64,000 bases of DNA from SCRA01 sp035533275 (GCA_035533275.1 DATLUD010000011.1:1-64000), one strand, 5' to 3'. Positions 43,407 through 52,845 are shown, counted from the stretch's first letter. Notes: generated by a model from the letters alone, not told the origin. Numbers and translations: made by a program.

Positions 43407-44383
43407 TCACGTACCGCGAGGCGCTGCGCGAGGCGATCCGAGATGCCCTGCGCAAAGACGAGCGCGTCTTCCTGATGGGCGAGGACGTTGGCCGTTACGG
43501 CGGGTGCTATGCCGTCAGCAAAGGCTTGTTGGAGGAGTGGGGCCCCGAGCGCATCCGCGACACCCCGCTCTCCGAATCGGCGTTCGTCGGGGCGGGCATC
43601 GGCGCCGCGCTGGGAGGAATGCGCCCGATCGTCGAGATCATGACGACCAACTTCAGCCTTCTGGCGCTGGACCAGATCGTCGACAACGCCGCGGCGTACC
43701 TGCACATGTCGGGTGGTCAGTTCAACGTTCCGCTCGTGATCCGCATGGCGACCGGGGCCGGCCGCCAGGTCGCCGCGCAGCACTCGCACAGCTTCGAGGG
43801 CTGGTACGCCCACATTCCCGGGATCAAGATCGTGGCGCCGGCGACGCTCGAGGACGCGCGGGGCATGCTGTGGACCGCGCTCGAGGATCCCGATCCCGTG
43901 CTAATGTTCGAGCACGCCGGTTTGTATGCGATGGAGGGCGAGCTGGCCGCAGACGCGGGCGCCGTAGATATCGCCAAGGCGCGCGTGCGGCGGCCGGGGC
44001 GGGACGTCAGTATCCTGACCTACGGCGCAAGCCTCTGGAAGGCGCTCGACGCGGCGCGCCGCTTGTCCGAGGAAGGGATCGAGGCCGAGGTGATCGACCT
44101 GCGCTCGCTGCGCCCGCTCGACGACGAGTCGATCGTGGGATCGGTGACGCGCACGCACCGGGCGCTGGTGGTCGACGAGGGATGGCGCAGCGGCGGCATT
44201 TCGGCGGAGATCAGCGCGCGGATCACGGAGCAGGCCTTCTACGATTTGGATGCTCCCGTCGCGCGGCTTTGCAGCGCCGAGGTGCCCATCCCCTACGCTC
44301 GCCAATTGGAGGAGGCGGCGCTGCCGCGCGTGGAGAGCATCGTCGCGGCGGTGCGCGCGCTGGTGCCGGCGCCGCATGGGTGA
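43403..44383 (+). CDS. pdhB: 2-oxoacid dehydrogenase E1 beta
   Basis: Beta subunit of 326 residues: ITYREALREAIRDALRKDERVFLMGEDVG, then ESAFVGAGIGAALGGMRPIVEI and the Arg/His-bearing pocket segment AQHSHSFEGWYAHIPGIKIVAPAT. The C-terminal transketolase domain carries LVVDEGWRSGGISAEI. It overlaps E1 alpha by 4 bases and E2 by 8 bases. Together these make the decarboxylating E1 of the complex. Confidence 0.93.
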   Translation: MITYREALREAIRDALRKDERVFLMGEDVGRYGGCYAVSKGLLEEWGPERIRDTPLSESAFVGAGIGAALGGMRPIVEIMTTNFSLLALDQIVDNAAAYLHMSGGQFNVPLVIRMATGAGRQVAAQHSHSFEGWYAHIPGIKIVAPATLEDARGMLWTALEDPDPVLMFEHAGLYAMEGELAADAGAVDIAKARVRRPGRDVSILTYGASLWKALDAARRLSEEGIEAEVIDLRSLRPLDDESIVGSVTRTHRALVVDEGWRSGGISAEISARITEQAFYDLDAPVARLCSAEVPIPYARQLEEAALPRVESIVAAVRALVPAPHG

Positions 44384-45473
44384 GTTTCGCATGCCCAGCC
44401 TGGGTGGCGACATGAGCGCCGGCAGGCTGGTGGAGTGGCACGTCAAGCCCGGCGACCACGTGACGCGCGGCGATACGATCGCCACCGTGGAGACCGACAA
44501 GGCGAACATCGACGTCGAAGTCTTCGAGACGGGAACGATCGAGCGCTTGACGGCCGAGCCGGGAGAGAAGCTCCCGGTGGGGAGCGTGCTGGCCTACATC
44601 GGCGGGGAGGGGGAGGCCGCGGCTCCCGCCGCGCTCCGCGCCGCCGCGCCCGAGGCTCCTCCGGAGCGCGTGCTGGCCTCGCCGCTGGCGCGGAAGCTGG
44701 CGCGCGAGCTGGGCGTCGACCTGTCGGCGGTACGGGGCACGGGATCCCACGGGGCGATCGAGCGCGCCGACGTCGAGCGCGCCGCGGCGCGCAAGCCCGC
44801 CGAACCACCGGCCGCAGGCATGCGGCGCGCGATCGCCGCGGCCATGGCGCGATCGAACCGAGAGATCCCGCACTACTACCTCGAGACGCGCATCAACCTC
44901 CGTGCCGCGCTCGACTGGCTTGCGCGCGTCAACCTCGAGCGCGGCGTCGAGGACCGGATCCTCCCCGCCGCGCTGCTCATCAAGGCGGTGGCTCGGGCGC
45001 TCACGCAGGTTCCGGAGTTGAACGGGTACTGGATCGACGACGGGTTGCGGATGCAATCGGGCATCCACGTGGGGGTGGCCGTCTCGCTGCGAGGAGGGGG
45101 GCTGCTGATTCCTGCGATCCACGATGCCGACCGCAGGAGCGTGAGCGAGCTGATGGCCGCGATGCGCGACCTGATCACGCGGGCGCGCAGCGGACGTCTG
45201 AAGGGCTCGGAGCTGACGGACTCCACCATCACCGTCACCAACCTCGGCGACTTGGGCGTCGAGACCGTCTTCGGCGTGATCTATCCCCCGCAGGTGGCGT
45301 TGGTGGGCTTTGGTAAGATCGTCGACCGCGCGTGGGTCGAGAGCGGCGACATCGGCGTCCGCCCCACGGTGAACGCGACGCTGGCGGCGGACCATCGCGC
45401 GACGGACGGACACCGGGGCGCGCAGTTCCTGGCGGCCGTCGAGCGCGCCCTGCAAGAGCCTGCCGTGCTATGA
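44376..45473 (+). CDS. pdhC: dihydrolipoamide acyltransferase (E2)
   Basis: Lipoyl-bearing E2 of 365 residues. The single lipoyl domain (about 1-75) has MPSLGGDMSAGRLVEW and the lipoylated Lys42 in VETDKANIDVE. A peripheral-subunit-binding domain follows (about 105-140, ASPLARKLARELGVDLSAV). The catalytic core (about 150-365) ends with ADHRATDGHRG, the HRxxDG active-site motif. The linker is short. No lipoamide dehydrogenase gene is nearby, so E3 must come from elsewhere. The start at MGEFRMPSL overlaps E1 beta. An acyl carrier protein gene overlaps its stop. Confidence 0.92.
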   Translation: MGEFRMPSLGGDMSAGRLVEWHVKPGDHVTRGDTIATVETDKANIDVEVFETGTIERLTAEPGEKLPVGSVLAYIGGEGEAAAPAALRAAAPEAPPERVLASPLARKLARELGVDLSAVRGTGSHGAIERADVERAAARKPAEPPAAGMRRAIAAAMARSNREIPHYYLETRINLRAALDWLARVNLERGVEDRILPAALLIKAVARALTQVPELNGYWIDDGLRMQSGIHVGVAVSLRGGGLLIPAIHDADRRSVSELMAAMRDLITRARSGRLKGSELTDSTITVTNLGDLGVETVFGVIYPPQVALVGFGKIVDRAWVESGDIGVRPTVNATLAADHRATDGHRGAQFLAAVERALQEPAVL

Positions 45474-45715
45474 CCGAGGCGCACGTGAAGGCCGCGGTGA
45501 GCGAGGTGCTCCACCGGATCGCTCCGGAGGCCGACTTGGATCAGCTCGATGCGCAAGACGACCTCACGCGCGCGCTGGACATCGACTCGTTCGATTTTCT
45601 GAATCTGCTGGAGGGCATCCACGCCAAGCTGGGCGTGGACGTCCCGGAGGCGGATTACGGCCGCGTGCGCACGTTGAGCGCCTTGGTGGCATACCTCGCC
45701 GCGCGCACGCGCTGA
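45470..45715 (+). CDS. acyl carrier protein
   Basis: Small acidic protein of 81 residues with the 4'-phosphopantetheine motif DIDSFDFLNLLEGI (Ser40). Its ATG overlaps the E2 stop (ATGA), so it is co-translated with an acetyl-CoA-making complex. The stretch around it (LDIDSF instead of the DSL of fatty-acid ACP) suggests a specialised ACP that may receive acyl groups from this operon. No dedicated acyltransferase or phosphopantetheinyl transferase is adjacent. Confidence 0.82.
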   Translation: MTEAHVKAAVSEVLHRIAPEADLDQLDAQDDLTRALDIDSFDFLNLLEGIHAKLGVDVPEADYGRVRTLSALVAYLAARTR

Positions 45716-45737
45716 ACGTCCGCGCGCGTCTCCATCG

Positions 45738-46301
45738 TCAGGTCGAGGCCGGGGTCTCCAAGTCCAGCTGCATCGGCAGGATCAGCGCCGCGCAGAAGTG
45801 GTACCAGGCGCAGGTCACGACCAGGTCGACCAACTGCTCGACGGTGAGGTGCTCGCGCACGCGCTCGAAGACGGCGTCGTCGACCGAGCGCGTGCGCGCC
45901 ACTTGGTGGGCGTAGGCCATGACGGCGCGCTCCTCCGGGGTGAACAGCGCGCTTCTCCCCCAGTGAGGAAAGCTCTGGAGCTTGGCTTCCGGGATACCCT
46001 CGGCCCGGGCAGCGGCCAGGTGGTGCGCCTTCTCGTACGGGATGTCGAGGGCATAGGCCGTGGCCAAGATGGCCAGCTCGCGCAGTTGAGGAGCAAGAAA
46101 GTTCTCGTTGCGCACGTGCCGCGACATGGTCATGAACGCGCGCAGCGCCTCGGGATGGTTGCCCAGCAAGCGGTAGAGGTTGAGATTACCCCCACGCAGC
46201 GCGATGATCTCGTCGTAGATCCCCCGCAAGGGCTGTCCGGTGACGTCGGACTCGTGGACGTACGGTAGTCTGGCCATGCCGGGGTCTTCGCCGTTCGGCA
46301 T
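45738..46301 (-). CDS. carboxymuconolactone decarboxylase family protein
   Basis: Helical CMD-fold protein of about 187 residues. The pattern RELAILATAYALDIPYEKAHHLAAARAEGIPE (positions about 88-120) is characteristic, as is LLGNHPEALRAFMTM. The CxxC motif of AhpD is absent, so it is probably a non-redox member related to 4-carboxymuconolactone decarboxylase or unknown CMD proteins. I chose ATG 46301 since GGGGAGAG lies 6 bases upstream; ATG 46277 is also possible. It is divergent from ppa and faces the ACP gene tail to tail. Confidence 0.78.
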   Translation of the reverse strand: MPNGEDPGMARLPYVHESDVTGQPLRGIYDEIIALRGGNLNLYRLLGNHPEALRAFMTMSRHVRNENFLAPQLRELAILATAYALDIPYEKAHHLAAARAEGIPEAKLQSFPHWGRSALFTPEERAVMAYAHQVARTRSVDDAVFERVREHLTVEQLVDLVVTCAWYHFCAALILPMQLDLETPAST

Positions 46302-46406
46302 GAAAGACTCTCCCCGCGATCCGCTGCCGCCGGCCCCCCTCGGCGTGGGCCCTCCAAGCCGGGCGGAGCCCAAGGGGCGCGGGGCGGCGGGACCGAACGC
46401 GAGGGC

Positions 46407-46973
46407 ATGCCACAGATGCCCCAGGCCCGCAACTACCTCAACCTGCCCCTCGGCGCCAACGCCCCCGAGGAGATCAACGTCGTCGTCGAGATCCCCGAGG
46501 GCTCGCGCAACAAGTACGAATACGATAAGCAGCTCGACATCTTTCGCTTGGACCGCGTCCTCCACTCGCCGATCTACTACCCCGGGGACTACGGGTTCGC
46601 GCCGCAGACCTTGGCGCTCGACGGTGATCCGATGGACGTGCTGATCCTGGTTGCGCAGCCGACGTTCCCGGGGTGTCTGGTGGTGGCCCGGCCGATCGGC
46701 CTGCTCGCGATGATCGACGGCGACAAGGAGGACGACAAGATCCTCGCCGTCCCCGTGGGTGAGCCGGCCTTCGAGAACGTCTACAACTACACGCAGATCT
46801 TCCCCCACACCATCCGCACCATTCAGCATTTCTTCGAGACCTACAAGCTGTTGGAGGGGAAGAAGACGAGCACGCACGGATGGAAAGATGCCGCCGAGGC
46901 GCGCCGCGTGATCCAGGAGTCCGCCGACCGCTTCCGCGAATCCGAGCCCGCCTTGCCGGCCGGAGTCGGCTAG
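46407..46973 (+). CDS. ppa: inorganic pyrophosphatase (family I)
   Basis: Soluble type I pyrophosphatase of 188 residues that hydrolyses PPi to drive biosynthesis. Active-site residues are in EIPEGSRNKYEYDK, YYPGDYGFAPQT, DGDPMDVL and DGDKEDDKILAV, the D/E/K/Y set that binds Mg-PPi. ATG 46407 and 46416 are both possible starts. moaA begins 15 bases downstream, so the two are probably co-transcribed. Confidence 0.95.
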   Translation: MPQMPQARNYLNLPLGANAPEEINVVVEIPEGSRNKYEYDKQLDIFRLDRVLHSPIYYPGDYGFAPQTLALDGDPMDVLILVAQPTFPGCLVVARPIGLLAMIDGDKEDDKILAVPVGEPAFENVYNYTQIFPHTIRTIQHFFETYKLLEGKKTSTHGWKDAAEARRVIQESADRFRESEPALPAGVG

Positions 46974-46988
46974 AGAGGAGAGATCGCC

Positions 46989-47996
46989 ACGCAGCCGATC
47001 GACTCGCTCCGACGACCGCTTCGCGATTTACGGATCTCCGTCACCGATCGGTGCAACTTTCGGTGCGTCTATTGCATGCCCAAGGAGATCTTCGGGCCGA
47101 ACTTCTCATTCTTGCCGCACCGTGAGATCCTGACCTTCGAGGAGATCGCGCGCTTGACGCGCATCTTCGTGGGGCTCGGGGTGGAGAAGGTGCGGCTGAC
47201 GGGCGGCGAGCCGCTGGTGCGCCGCGACGTGGAGGGGCTGATCGCCCAGCTTGCGGCCATCGAGGGCGTGCGGGACCTGACCTTGACGACGAACGGCTCG
47301 CTGCTGAGGAAGAAGGCGGAGGCGCTGGCGCATGCCGGTCTGCGCCGCATCACGGTGAGCCTCGACTCTCTCGACGACGCGGTTTTCCGCGCGATGAACG
47401 ACGTGGACTTCCCCGTGGCCCGCGTGCTCGACGGGATCGAGGCCGCGCGAGAGGCCGGTCTCTGGCCCATCAAGATCAACATGGTGGTCAAGCGCGGCGT
47501 CAACGATGCCGCCGTCGTGGAGATGGCGCGCCATTTCCGCGGCACGGGGATCATCCTGCGCTACATCGAGTTCATGGACGTCGGCAACACCAACGATTGG
47601 CGCATGGACGAGGTGGTTCCGGCCGCGGAGATCGTGCGGCGCATCCACGAAGTCTTTCCGCTGGAGCCGTACGACCCCAACTACCGCGGGGAGGTGGCGC
47701 AACGCTACCGCTACGTCGACGGTGGGGGAGAGATCGGCGTCATCTCGTCGGTGACCCAGCCCTTCTGCCGCGATTGCACGCGGATGCGCCTCTCCGCTGA
47801 GGGGCGGCTCTACACGTGCCTCTTCGCGTCGACGGGACGCGACCTGAAGGCGCCCCTGCGCGAGGGCGCGAGCGACGAGGCGCTCGAGGAGCGCATCGCG
47901 GGCATCTGGCGCGTGCGCGACGACCGCTACTCGGAGCTTCGCACGCGGGCGACCTCCCGCGCGCCGAAGGTGGAGATGTCGCACATCGGCGGCTAG
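46989..47996 (+). CDS. moaA: GTP 3',8-cyclase MoaA, non-canonical ACG start
   Basis: Radical-SAM enzyme that starts molybdenum-cofactor synthesis by converting GTP to 3',8-cH2GTP. The first conventional ATG (47076) would delete the radical-SAM cysteines. Upstream codons in frame give ...RISVTDRCNFRCVYCMP with Cys22-x3-Cys26-x2-Cys29, and no ATG, GTG or TTG exists between the ppa stop and 47076. An ACG at 46989 sits 6 bases after GAGAGGAGAG and is one transition from ATG, so it is the likely start (335 residues). The second cluster is FCRDC and YTC (CxxC-x13-C), and the functional C-terminal GG is present. No other moa gene is nearby. Confidence 0.88.
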   Translation, partial: TQPIDSLRRPLRDLRISVTDRCNFRCVYCMPKEIFGPNFSFLPHREILTFEEIARLTRIFVGLGVEKVRLTGGEPLVRRDVEGLIAQLAAIEGVRDLTLTTNGSLLRKKAEALAHAGLRRITVSLDSLDDAVFRAMNDVDFPVARVLDGIEAAREAGLWPIKINMVVKRGVNDAAVVEMARHFRGTGIILRYIEFMDVGNTNDWRMDEVVPAAEIVRRIHEVFPLEPYDPNYRGEVAQRYRYVDGGGEIGVISSVTQPFCRDCTRMRLSAEGRLYTCLFASTGRDLKAPLREGASDEALEERIAGIWRVRDDRYSELRTRATSRAPKVEMSHIGG

Positions 47997-50467
47997 CGTT
48001 GCCAGAGGATCTCGGCGCACTCCAGCGGGACGGCGGCCTCGGCGTGGTGGGGCACGATGCGCAGCGTGAACGCGTCGCGCGGGCGCGTTGCCGGGATGCC
48101 TGCGGCGCGATAGACGAAGCTGCCGATCGCTCCGGCCAGCGGCTCTCCACGCTCCAAGGGCCAGACGGCGCGCTCCTCCCCGGTGGGCTCGGCGTAGAGC
48201 TCCACGCGCACGGCGTCCGGGTCGATCTCCCCGAGATAGACCTGCGCCTCCAGCGCATAGCCGTCAGGGCCCTGCTCGACGGAGACGTTGCCGACGTGGA
48301 GCTGGTGCCATGTGGCGGCGAGCCGGTTCGCCCAGGTCTCGATGTCCGCGCCGAGCGCATCGGCGCCCGCCGTGCGGCGGTCGGCGGAGAGGGCGGCGGG
48401 CATATAGTAGCGCACCGCGTACTCGCGGATCATCCGGTTGGCGGAGAAGCGGGGCGTTAGGCCCGACATGCTCGCGCGCACCTTCGCGATCCAGGCAGGC
48501 GGCATGCCGCGTTCGTCGCGCTCGTAGAACGCGGGAACCACCTCGTTCTCGAGCAGGGCGTAGAGCGTGCGCGCATCCTCGTCGTCGGCCTCGGGACCGT
48601 GCTCGCGCAGGTCGCCCAGCGCCCATCCCACTTCGGGAGCATAGGCCTCTGCCCACCATCCGTCGAGCTCGGAGAGGTTGAGGCCGCCGTTCACCAAGAC
48701 CTTCATGCCGCTGGTGCCGCAGGCTTCCCACGGACGGCGGGGCGTGTTGATCCAGAGATCGATACCTTCGGTGAGCGCGGCGGCGAGCGCCAAATCGTAG
48801 TCCTCGAGGAAGAACGCTCGCCCCGCGACCTCGGGACGGCGCACGAACTCGACCCACTGGCGGATCATCTGACGCCCCACCTGGTCGCGCGGGTGCGCCT
48901 TGCCCGCAACCAGCACCTGGACCGGGCGCTCGCGGTTGGTCAGCAAGCGCACCAGACGCTCGGGATCGCGCAAGAGCAGCGTCACCCGCTTGTACTCGGT
49001 GAAGCGGCGCGCGAAGCCGATGGTCAGCACGTTGGGATCGAGATGAGGGGCGCCGGGCAGGCGCTCGGCGATCTCGCCCACGAGCGCCCGTCGCGCCCGT
49101 GCGCGCACCTCCCAGAGCTCCTCGTCGGCCGTGCTCGCCAGGCGCGCGTCCAGGCCCGTTTGATCGCCCAGCCAGCGCTCCTTGCCGCACGCCTGCGTCC
49201 AAAGCTCGTCGGAGCCGATGCCGTCCCACGAGGGGGTGTGCACGCCGTTGGTGACGTGGCCGACGGGGACCTCGCGCTCGGGCCAGCGCGGAAAGAGCGG
49301 CTGGAAGATGCCGCGGCTGACGCGCTCGTGGAGCGCGCTGACGGCATTGACCGCCCCGGAGCCGCGCACGGCCAGATACGCCATGTTGAAAGCGTCGTCG
49401 CGCCCGGCGTCCGGGGAGCGCCCCAGCGCCAGCAGATCGTCTGTGGAGATGCCGAGGGAGGCCGCATAGCCGCCGAGATTGCGCGCGATCAGCGCCGGGT
49501 CGAAGCGGTCGAAGCCGCTGGGGACGGGGGTGTGCGTGGTGAAGAGGTTACCGGCTCGCGTGCTGCGCAGGGCGACGCCGAAGCTGCGTCCGCTTGCCGC
49601 GGCGAAAGCACGCGCGCGCTCGAGCACGGCGAACGCGGCGTGTCCCTCATTGAGATGGCAGACGCGCGCGTTCACCCCCAGTTGCTCGAGCACCCGCCAA
49701 CCGCCGATGCCCAGCACGATCTCCTGTTTGAGGCGCATCTCCGCGTCGCCGCCGTAGAGCTCGGCGGTGATGACGCGGTCGACGGGACGGTTGACGGGGT
49801 CGTTGCTGTCGAGCAGGTAGAGGCGGACGCGTCCGACGCGCGCGCGCCAAACGCGTAGGTGGAGGACGCGTCCCGGCAGGTCGATGGAGACGCGCATCCA
49901 CTCGCCGTCGCCGGTGCGCAACGGTGAGACGGGGAGCATGCCGGGATTGTTGTACGGGAATGCCTCGTGCTGCTCGCCCCGCGCGTCGATGCTCTGCCGG
50001 AAGTAGCCTTGCTGGTAGAGCAGTCCGATGCCGGCGACCGGGACGCCGAGGTCGCTGGCCGCCTTCAGGTAGTCGCCCGCGAGGATGCCCAAGCCGCCGG
50101 AGTAGATCGGCAGGGCCTCGGTGACGCCGAACTCCATGCTGAAGTAGGCCACCACCCCGTTCATCCCGTTGGGGTGAGCCTGGTCGAACCAGGTTGGGCG
50201 CGTGAGATACCGCTCGCGCTCGGCGCACAGGCGGTGGAGCTCGGCGAGGAAGGCATCATCGGCCGCGAGCTCCTCGAAGCGGCGGCGCGGGATGCTTTCC
50301 AGCATGAGCCACGGGTTGCCGGTGGCCTCCCAGAAGGCTTGGTCGATCTTGCCCCACAGGCTGTCGGCGGCGTGGTTCCAGCTCCAGCGCAGGTCGAGCG
50401 CCAGCTCCCTCAAGCAGTCGAGCGCACCGGGGAGGGCCCGCTCGGGATCGTGACCGTGTGACGCCAT
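47993..50467 (-). CDS. glgP: alpha-glucan (glycogen) phosphorylase
   Basis: GT35 phosphorylase of 824 residues that releases glucose-1-phosphate from alpha-1,4-glucans using PLP. Signatures are YFSMEFGVTEALPIYSGGLGILAGD, HLNEGHAAFA, TTHTPVPSGFDRF and the PLP-proximal EACGTSGMKVLVNGGLN. The length and the early SWNHAADSLW region match the bacterial/archaeal type with a DUF3417-like N-terminus. It overlaps moaA by 4 bases, tail to tail. glgX is about 340 bases upstream on the other strand, so glycogen breakdown genes cluster here. Confidence 0.94.
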   Translation of the reverse strand: MASHGHDPERALPGALDCLRELALDLRWSWNHAADSLWGKIDQAFWEATGNPWLMLESIPRRRFEELAADDAFLAELHRLCAERERYLTRPTWFDQAHPNGMNGVVAYFSMEFGVTEALPIYSGGLGILAGDYLKAASDLGVPVAGIGLLYQQGYFRQSIDARGEQHEAFPYNNPGMLPVSPLRTGDGEWMRVSIDLPGRVLHLRVWRARVGRVRLYLLDSNDPVNRPVDRVITAELYGGDAEMRLKQEIVLGIGGWRVLEQLGVNARVCHLNEGHAAFAVLERARAFAAASGRSFGVALRSTRAGNLFTTHTPVPSGFDRFDPALIARNLGGYAASLGISTDDLLALGRSPDAGRDDAFNMAYLAVRGSGAVNAVSALHERVSRGIFQPLFPRWPEREVPVGHVTNGVHTPSWDGIGSDELWTQACGKERWLGDQTGLDARLASTADEELWEVRARARRALVGEIAERLPGAPHLDPNVLTIGFARRFTEYKRVTLLLRDPERLVRLLTNRERPVQVLVAGKAHPRDQVGRQMIRQWVEFVRRPEVAGRAFFLEDYDLALAAALTEGIDLWINTPRRPWEACGTSGMKVLVNGGLNLSELDGWWAEAYAPEVGWALGDLREHGPEADDEDARTLYALLENEVVPAFYERDERGMPPAWIAKVRASMSGLTPRFSANRMIREYAVRYYMPAALSADRRTAGADALGADIETWANRLAATWHQLHVGNVSVEQGPDGYALEAQVYLGEIDPDAVRVELYAEPTGEERAVWPLERGEPLAGAIGSFVYRAAGIPATRPRDAFTLRIVPHHAEAAVPLECAEILWQR

Positions 50468-50479
50468 GCCCGCTCGAAC

Positions 50480-50704
50480 TCAGGGGCGCTCGGGAAGGCG
50501 GCTGACGTCGAAGAGCACTCGGTCGACCTCGCGCTCGGCCTCCAGCCAGTCGTCGAGCTCGCACCCGGGCGAGAAGCCGCGATGCTCGGCGATGAAGTAC
50601 GCGGCTTCCGCGATCATCGTGCGGCGATGGGCCGGCGCGACGGAGCGCGGCGCGTGGCGGTTCACCGGAGATCCCTCGACGAACGGTGGCTGCTGCAAGT
50701 CCAT
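50480..50704 (-). CDS. DUF2934 domain protein
   Basis: Protein of 74 residues with a DUF2934 motif: IAEAAYFIAEHRGFSPGCELDDWLEAEREVD. Such small proteins are common in acidobacterial, proteobacterial and related genomes, often next to glycogen or trehalose genes, but no activity is known. I chose ATG 50704 because AGGTAGGG lies 6 bases upstream; the frame extends to ATG 50764. It lies 12 bases upstream of glgP on the same strand, so it probably begins that mRNA. Confidence 0.8.
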   Translation of the reverse strand: MDLQQPPFVEGSPVNRHAPRSVAPAHRRTMIAEAAYFIAEHRGFSPGCELDDWLEAEREVDRVLFDVSRLPERP

Positions 50705-50805
50705 GTCGATCCCTACCTCTCCCGAGCGTGTCGTACCACGGCGGGCGGAAAATCTGTCGAACATCCCGAGAAGCCCGCTTCTTCCGGCTCTGCGCTCCGC
50801 GTGCC

Positions 50806-52842
50806 ATGATCGTGGCGATGGACGGACCGGAGAGGCAGCGGGGACATCCGCTGCCGTTGGGAGCGCGGATCGCCGGGGGCGGCGTGAACTTCGCGCTCTT
50901 CAGCCGCCATGCCGGAGCGGTCGATCTCCTGCTGTACGCGCGCCCCGGCGATGCGCAGCCCGAGCGCGTCGTGGCGCTGGACCCGGCGCGCAATCGCAGC
51001 GGCGACGTCTGGCACGTGTGGATCGCCGGCGCCGGCGCGGGGCAGGCGTATGCCTATCGCGTCGATCGCGGCGAGCGCGTGCTGATCGATCCGTACGCGC
51101 GAGCGCTCTGGGGAGCGGCGGCCTCCGACTTCGGCAAAGCGCAGCGCGCCAGCAGCGGCGACGACGGGCCGTACGTGCCGCGCTCGATCGTGGCGGATGA
51201 CGACACCTTTGACTGGGGGGACGACACGCCGCCACGGCGCCCGTGGAGCGAGACCGTCATCTACGAGACGCACGTGCGCGGCTTGACGGTGCATGCGTCG
51301 TCGCGCGTGGAGCACCCCGGCACCTACCTGGGCGTCATCGAGAAGATCCCGTACTTGCTGGAGTTGGGCGTGACGGCTTTGGAGCTGCTGCCGGTGCCGG
51401 AGTCGCTCCCCGTGGTCCTGCGCGGCGGCACCGCCGGGGCGCCGAGGACGAACTACTGGGGATACGATCCGATCGCGCTCTTCGCTCCGAGGCAAAGCTA
51501 CGCGGCGGAGGGTCCCACCGGCGGCCAGGTGGATGAGTTCAAGCGGATGGTGCGCGCGCTGCACGCGGCGGGTCTCGAGGTGATCCTCGACGTGGTCTTC
51601 AACCACACCGGCGAGGGCGACGCGGAGGGTCCGACGCTCAGCTACCGCGCTCTCGACGACGCGATCTACTACCTGAAGGATCCGCGGACCGGGCGCTACG
51701 CCGACTTCTCCGGCTGCGGCAACACGCTCAACTGCAACCACCCCGTGGTGCGTGACCACGTGATCTCCTGCTTGCGTCATTGGGTCGCCGAGATGCACGT
51801 GGACGGCTTCCGCTTCGACCTCGCCTCGATCATGGGGCGCGACGAATCGGGCGCGATGCTCCCAAACCCGCCGATCCTGCGCTCGGTGGCCGAGGATCCC
51901 GTTCTGCGGGACGTCAAGCTGATCGCCGAGGCGTGGGACGCGGCGGGCGCCTATCAGGTCGGGAGCTTCGGGGGGCGGCGCTGGTCGGAGTGGAACGGGC
52001 GTTACCGTGACGACGTGCGCCGTTTCTGGCGCGGCGACCCGGGGATGCGGGGCGCCTTCGCCAGCCGCCTCTGCGGGAGTGCCGACCTCTACTCGCGCGG
52101 CGGCAAGGAACCGCTGAACAGCATCAACTTCGTGGCCTGCCACGACGGCTTCACCCTGGCGGACCTGGTCAGCTACGAGCGCAAGCACAACGATGCCAAC
52201 GGCGAGAGCAACCGCGACGGAGCGGACGAGAACTTCAGCGCGAACTACGGCGTGGAGGGGCCTAGCGACGATCCTGCCGTGGAGGCTGCGCGCGCGCGGC
52301 AGGTCCGCAACCTGATCGCCACGCTGCTGCTCTCGCGCGGCGTGCCGATGCTCCAGGGCGGAGACGAGTTCCGCCGCACGCAGGGCGGCAACAACAACGC
52401 GTACTGCCGCGATGACGAGGTCTCGTGGTACGACTGGGGGCTGGCGGAACGCAACCGCGACCTGCTCACGTTCACGCGTCGCATGATCGCCTTTCGCCGG
52501 AGCCGCGCGGTGCTGCGCCGGGAGCGCTTCTACACGGAGCGTGACCTCGTGTGGTTCGATCCGCAGGGCGGCGTGCCGGATTGGTCCGCAGGGGAGTCCG
52601 CGCTGGGCGTGCTGATCCGCGGAGAAGCCGGCGAGCGGTCGCTATGCCTGCTCTTCAACGGGGGAGAGAGCGACGTGCGCGTGAGTCCGCCCGGAGAAGT
52701 CGCCGTCAAGCGCTGGCGCGCGGTCGTCGACACCGCCGAAGACCACGTTCTGGCCGTCCGCGGGTCGTGGAACGACGCCCCGCCGGCGGACGTGCCGATC
52801 ACGCTGGCTGCGCGCTCGCTGACGGTACTCGAGGCGGAATGA
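50806..52842 (+). CDS. glgX: glycogen debranching enzyme (GlgX/TreX type)
   Basis: GH13_11 debranching enzyme of about 678 residues that hydrolyses alpha-1,6 branches in glycogen. It has an N-terminal CBM48 (about 8-110, GGGVNFALFSRH), then the catalytic TIM barrel: DVVFNHTGEG, FRFDLASIMGRD (nucleophile Asp), LIAEAWDAAG (acid/base Glu) and FVACHDGFTLADLV. The C-terminal beta domain ends at LTVLEAE. ATG 50806 or 50818 could start; neither has a good Shine-Dalgarno. Together with glgP it makes glucose-1-P and glucose from glycogen. It is tail to tail with the ABC permease (3-base gap). Confidence 0.94.
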   Translation: MIVAMDGPERQRGHPLPLGARIAGGGVNFALFSRHAGAVDLLLYARPGDAQPERVVALDPARNRSGDVWHVWIAGAGAGQAYAYRVDRGERVLIDPYARALWGAAASDFGKAQRASSGDDGPYVPRSIVADDDTFDWGDDTPPRRPWSETVIYETHVRGLTVHASSRVEHPGTYLGVIEKIPYLLELGVTALELLPVPESLPVVLRGGTAGAPRTNYWGYDPIALFAPRQSYAAEGPTGGQVDEFKRMVRALHAAGLEVILDVVFNHTGEGDAEGPTLSYRALDDAIYYLKDPRTGRYADFSGCGNTLNCNHPVVRDHVISCLRHWVAEMHVDGFRFDLASIMGRDESGAMLPNPPILRSVAEDPVLRDVKLIAEAWDAAGAYQVGSFGGRRWSEWNGRYRDDVRRFWRGDPGMRGAFASRLCGSADLYSRGGKEPLNSINFVACHDGFTLADLVSYERKHNDANGESNRDGADENFSANYGVEGPSDDPAVEAARARQVRNLIATLLLSRGVPMLQGGDEFRRTQGGNNNAYCRDDEVSWYDWGLAERNRDLLTFTRRMIAFRRSRAVLRRERFYTERDLVWFDPQGGVPDWSAGESALGVLIRGEAGERSLCLLFNGGESDVRVSPPGEVAVKRWRAVVDTAEDHVLAVRGSWNDAPPADVPITLAARSLTVLEAE

Positions 52843-52845
52843 GGC

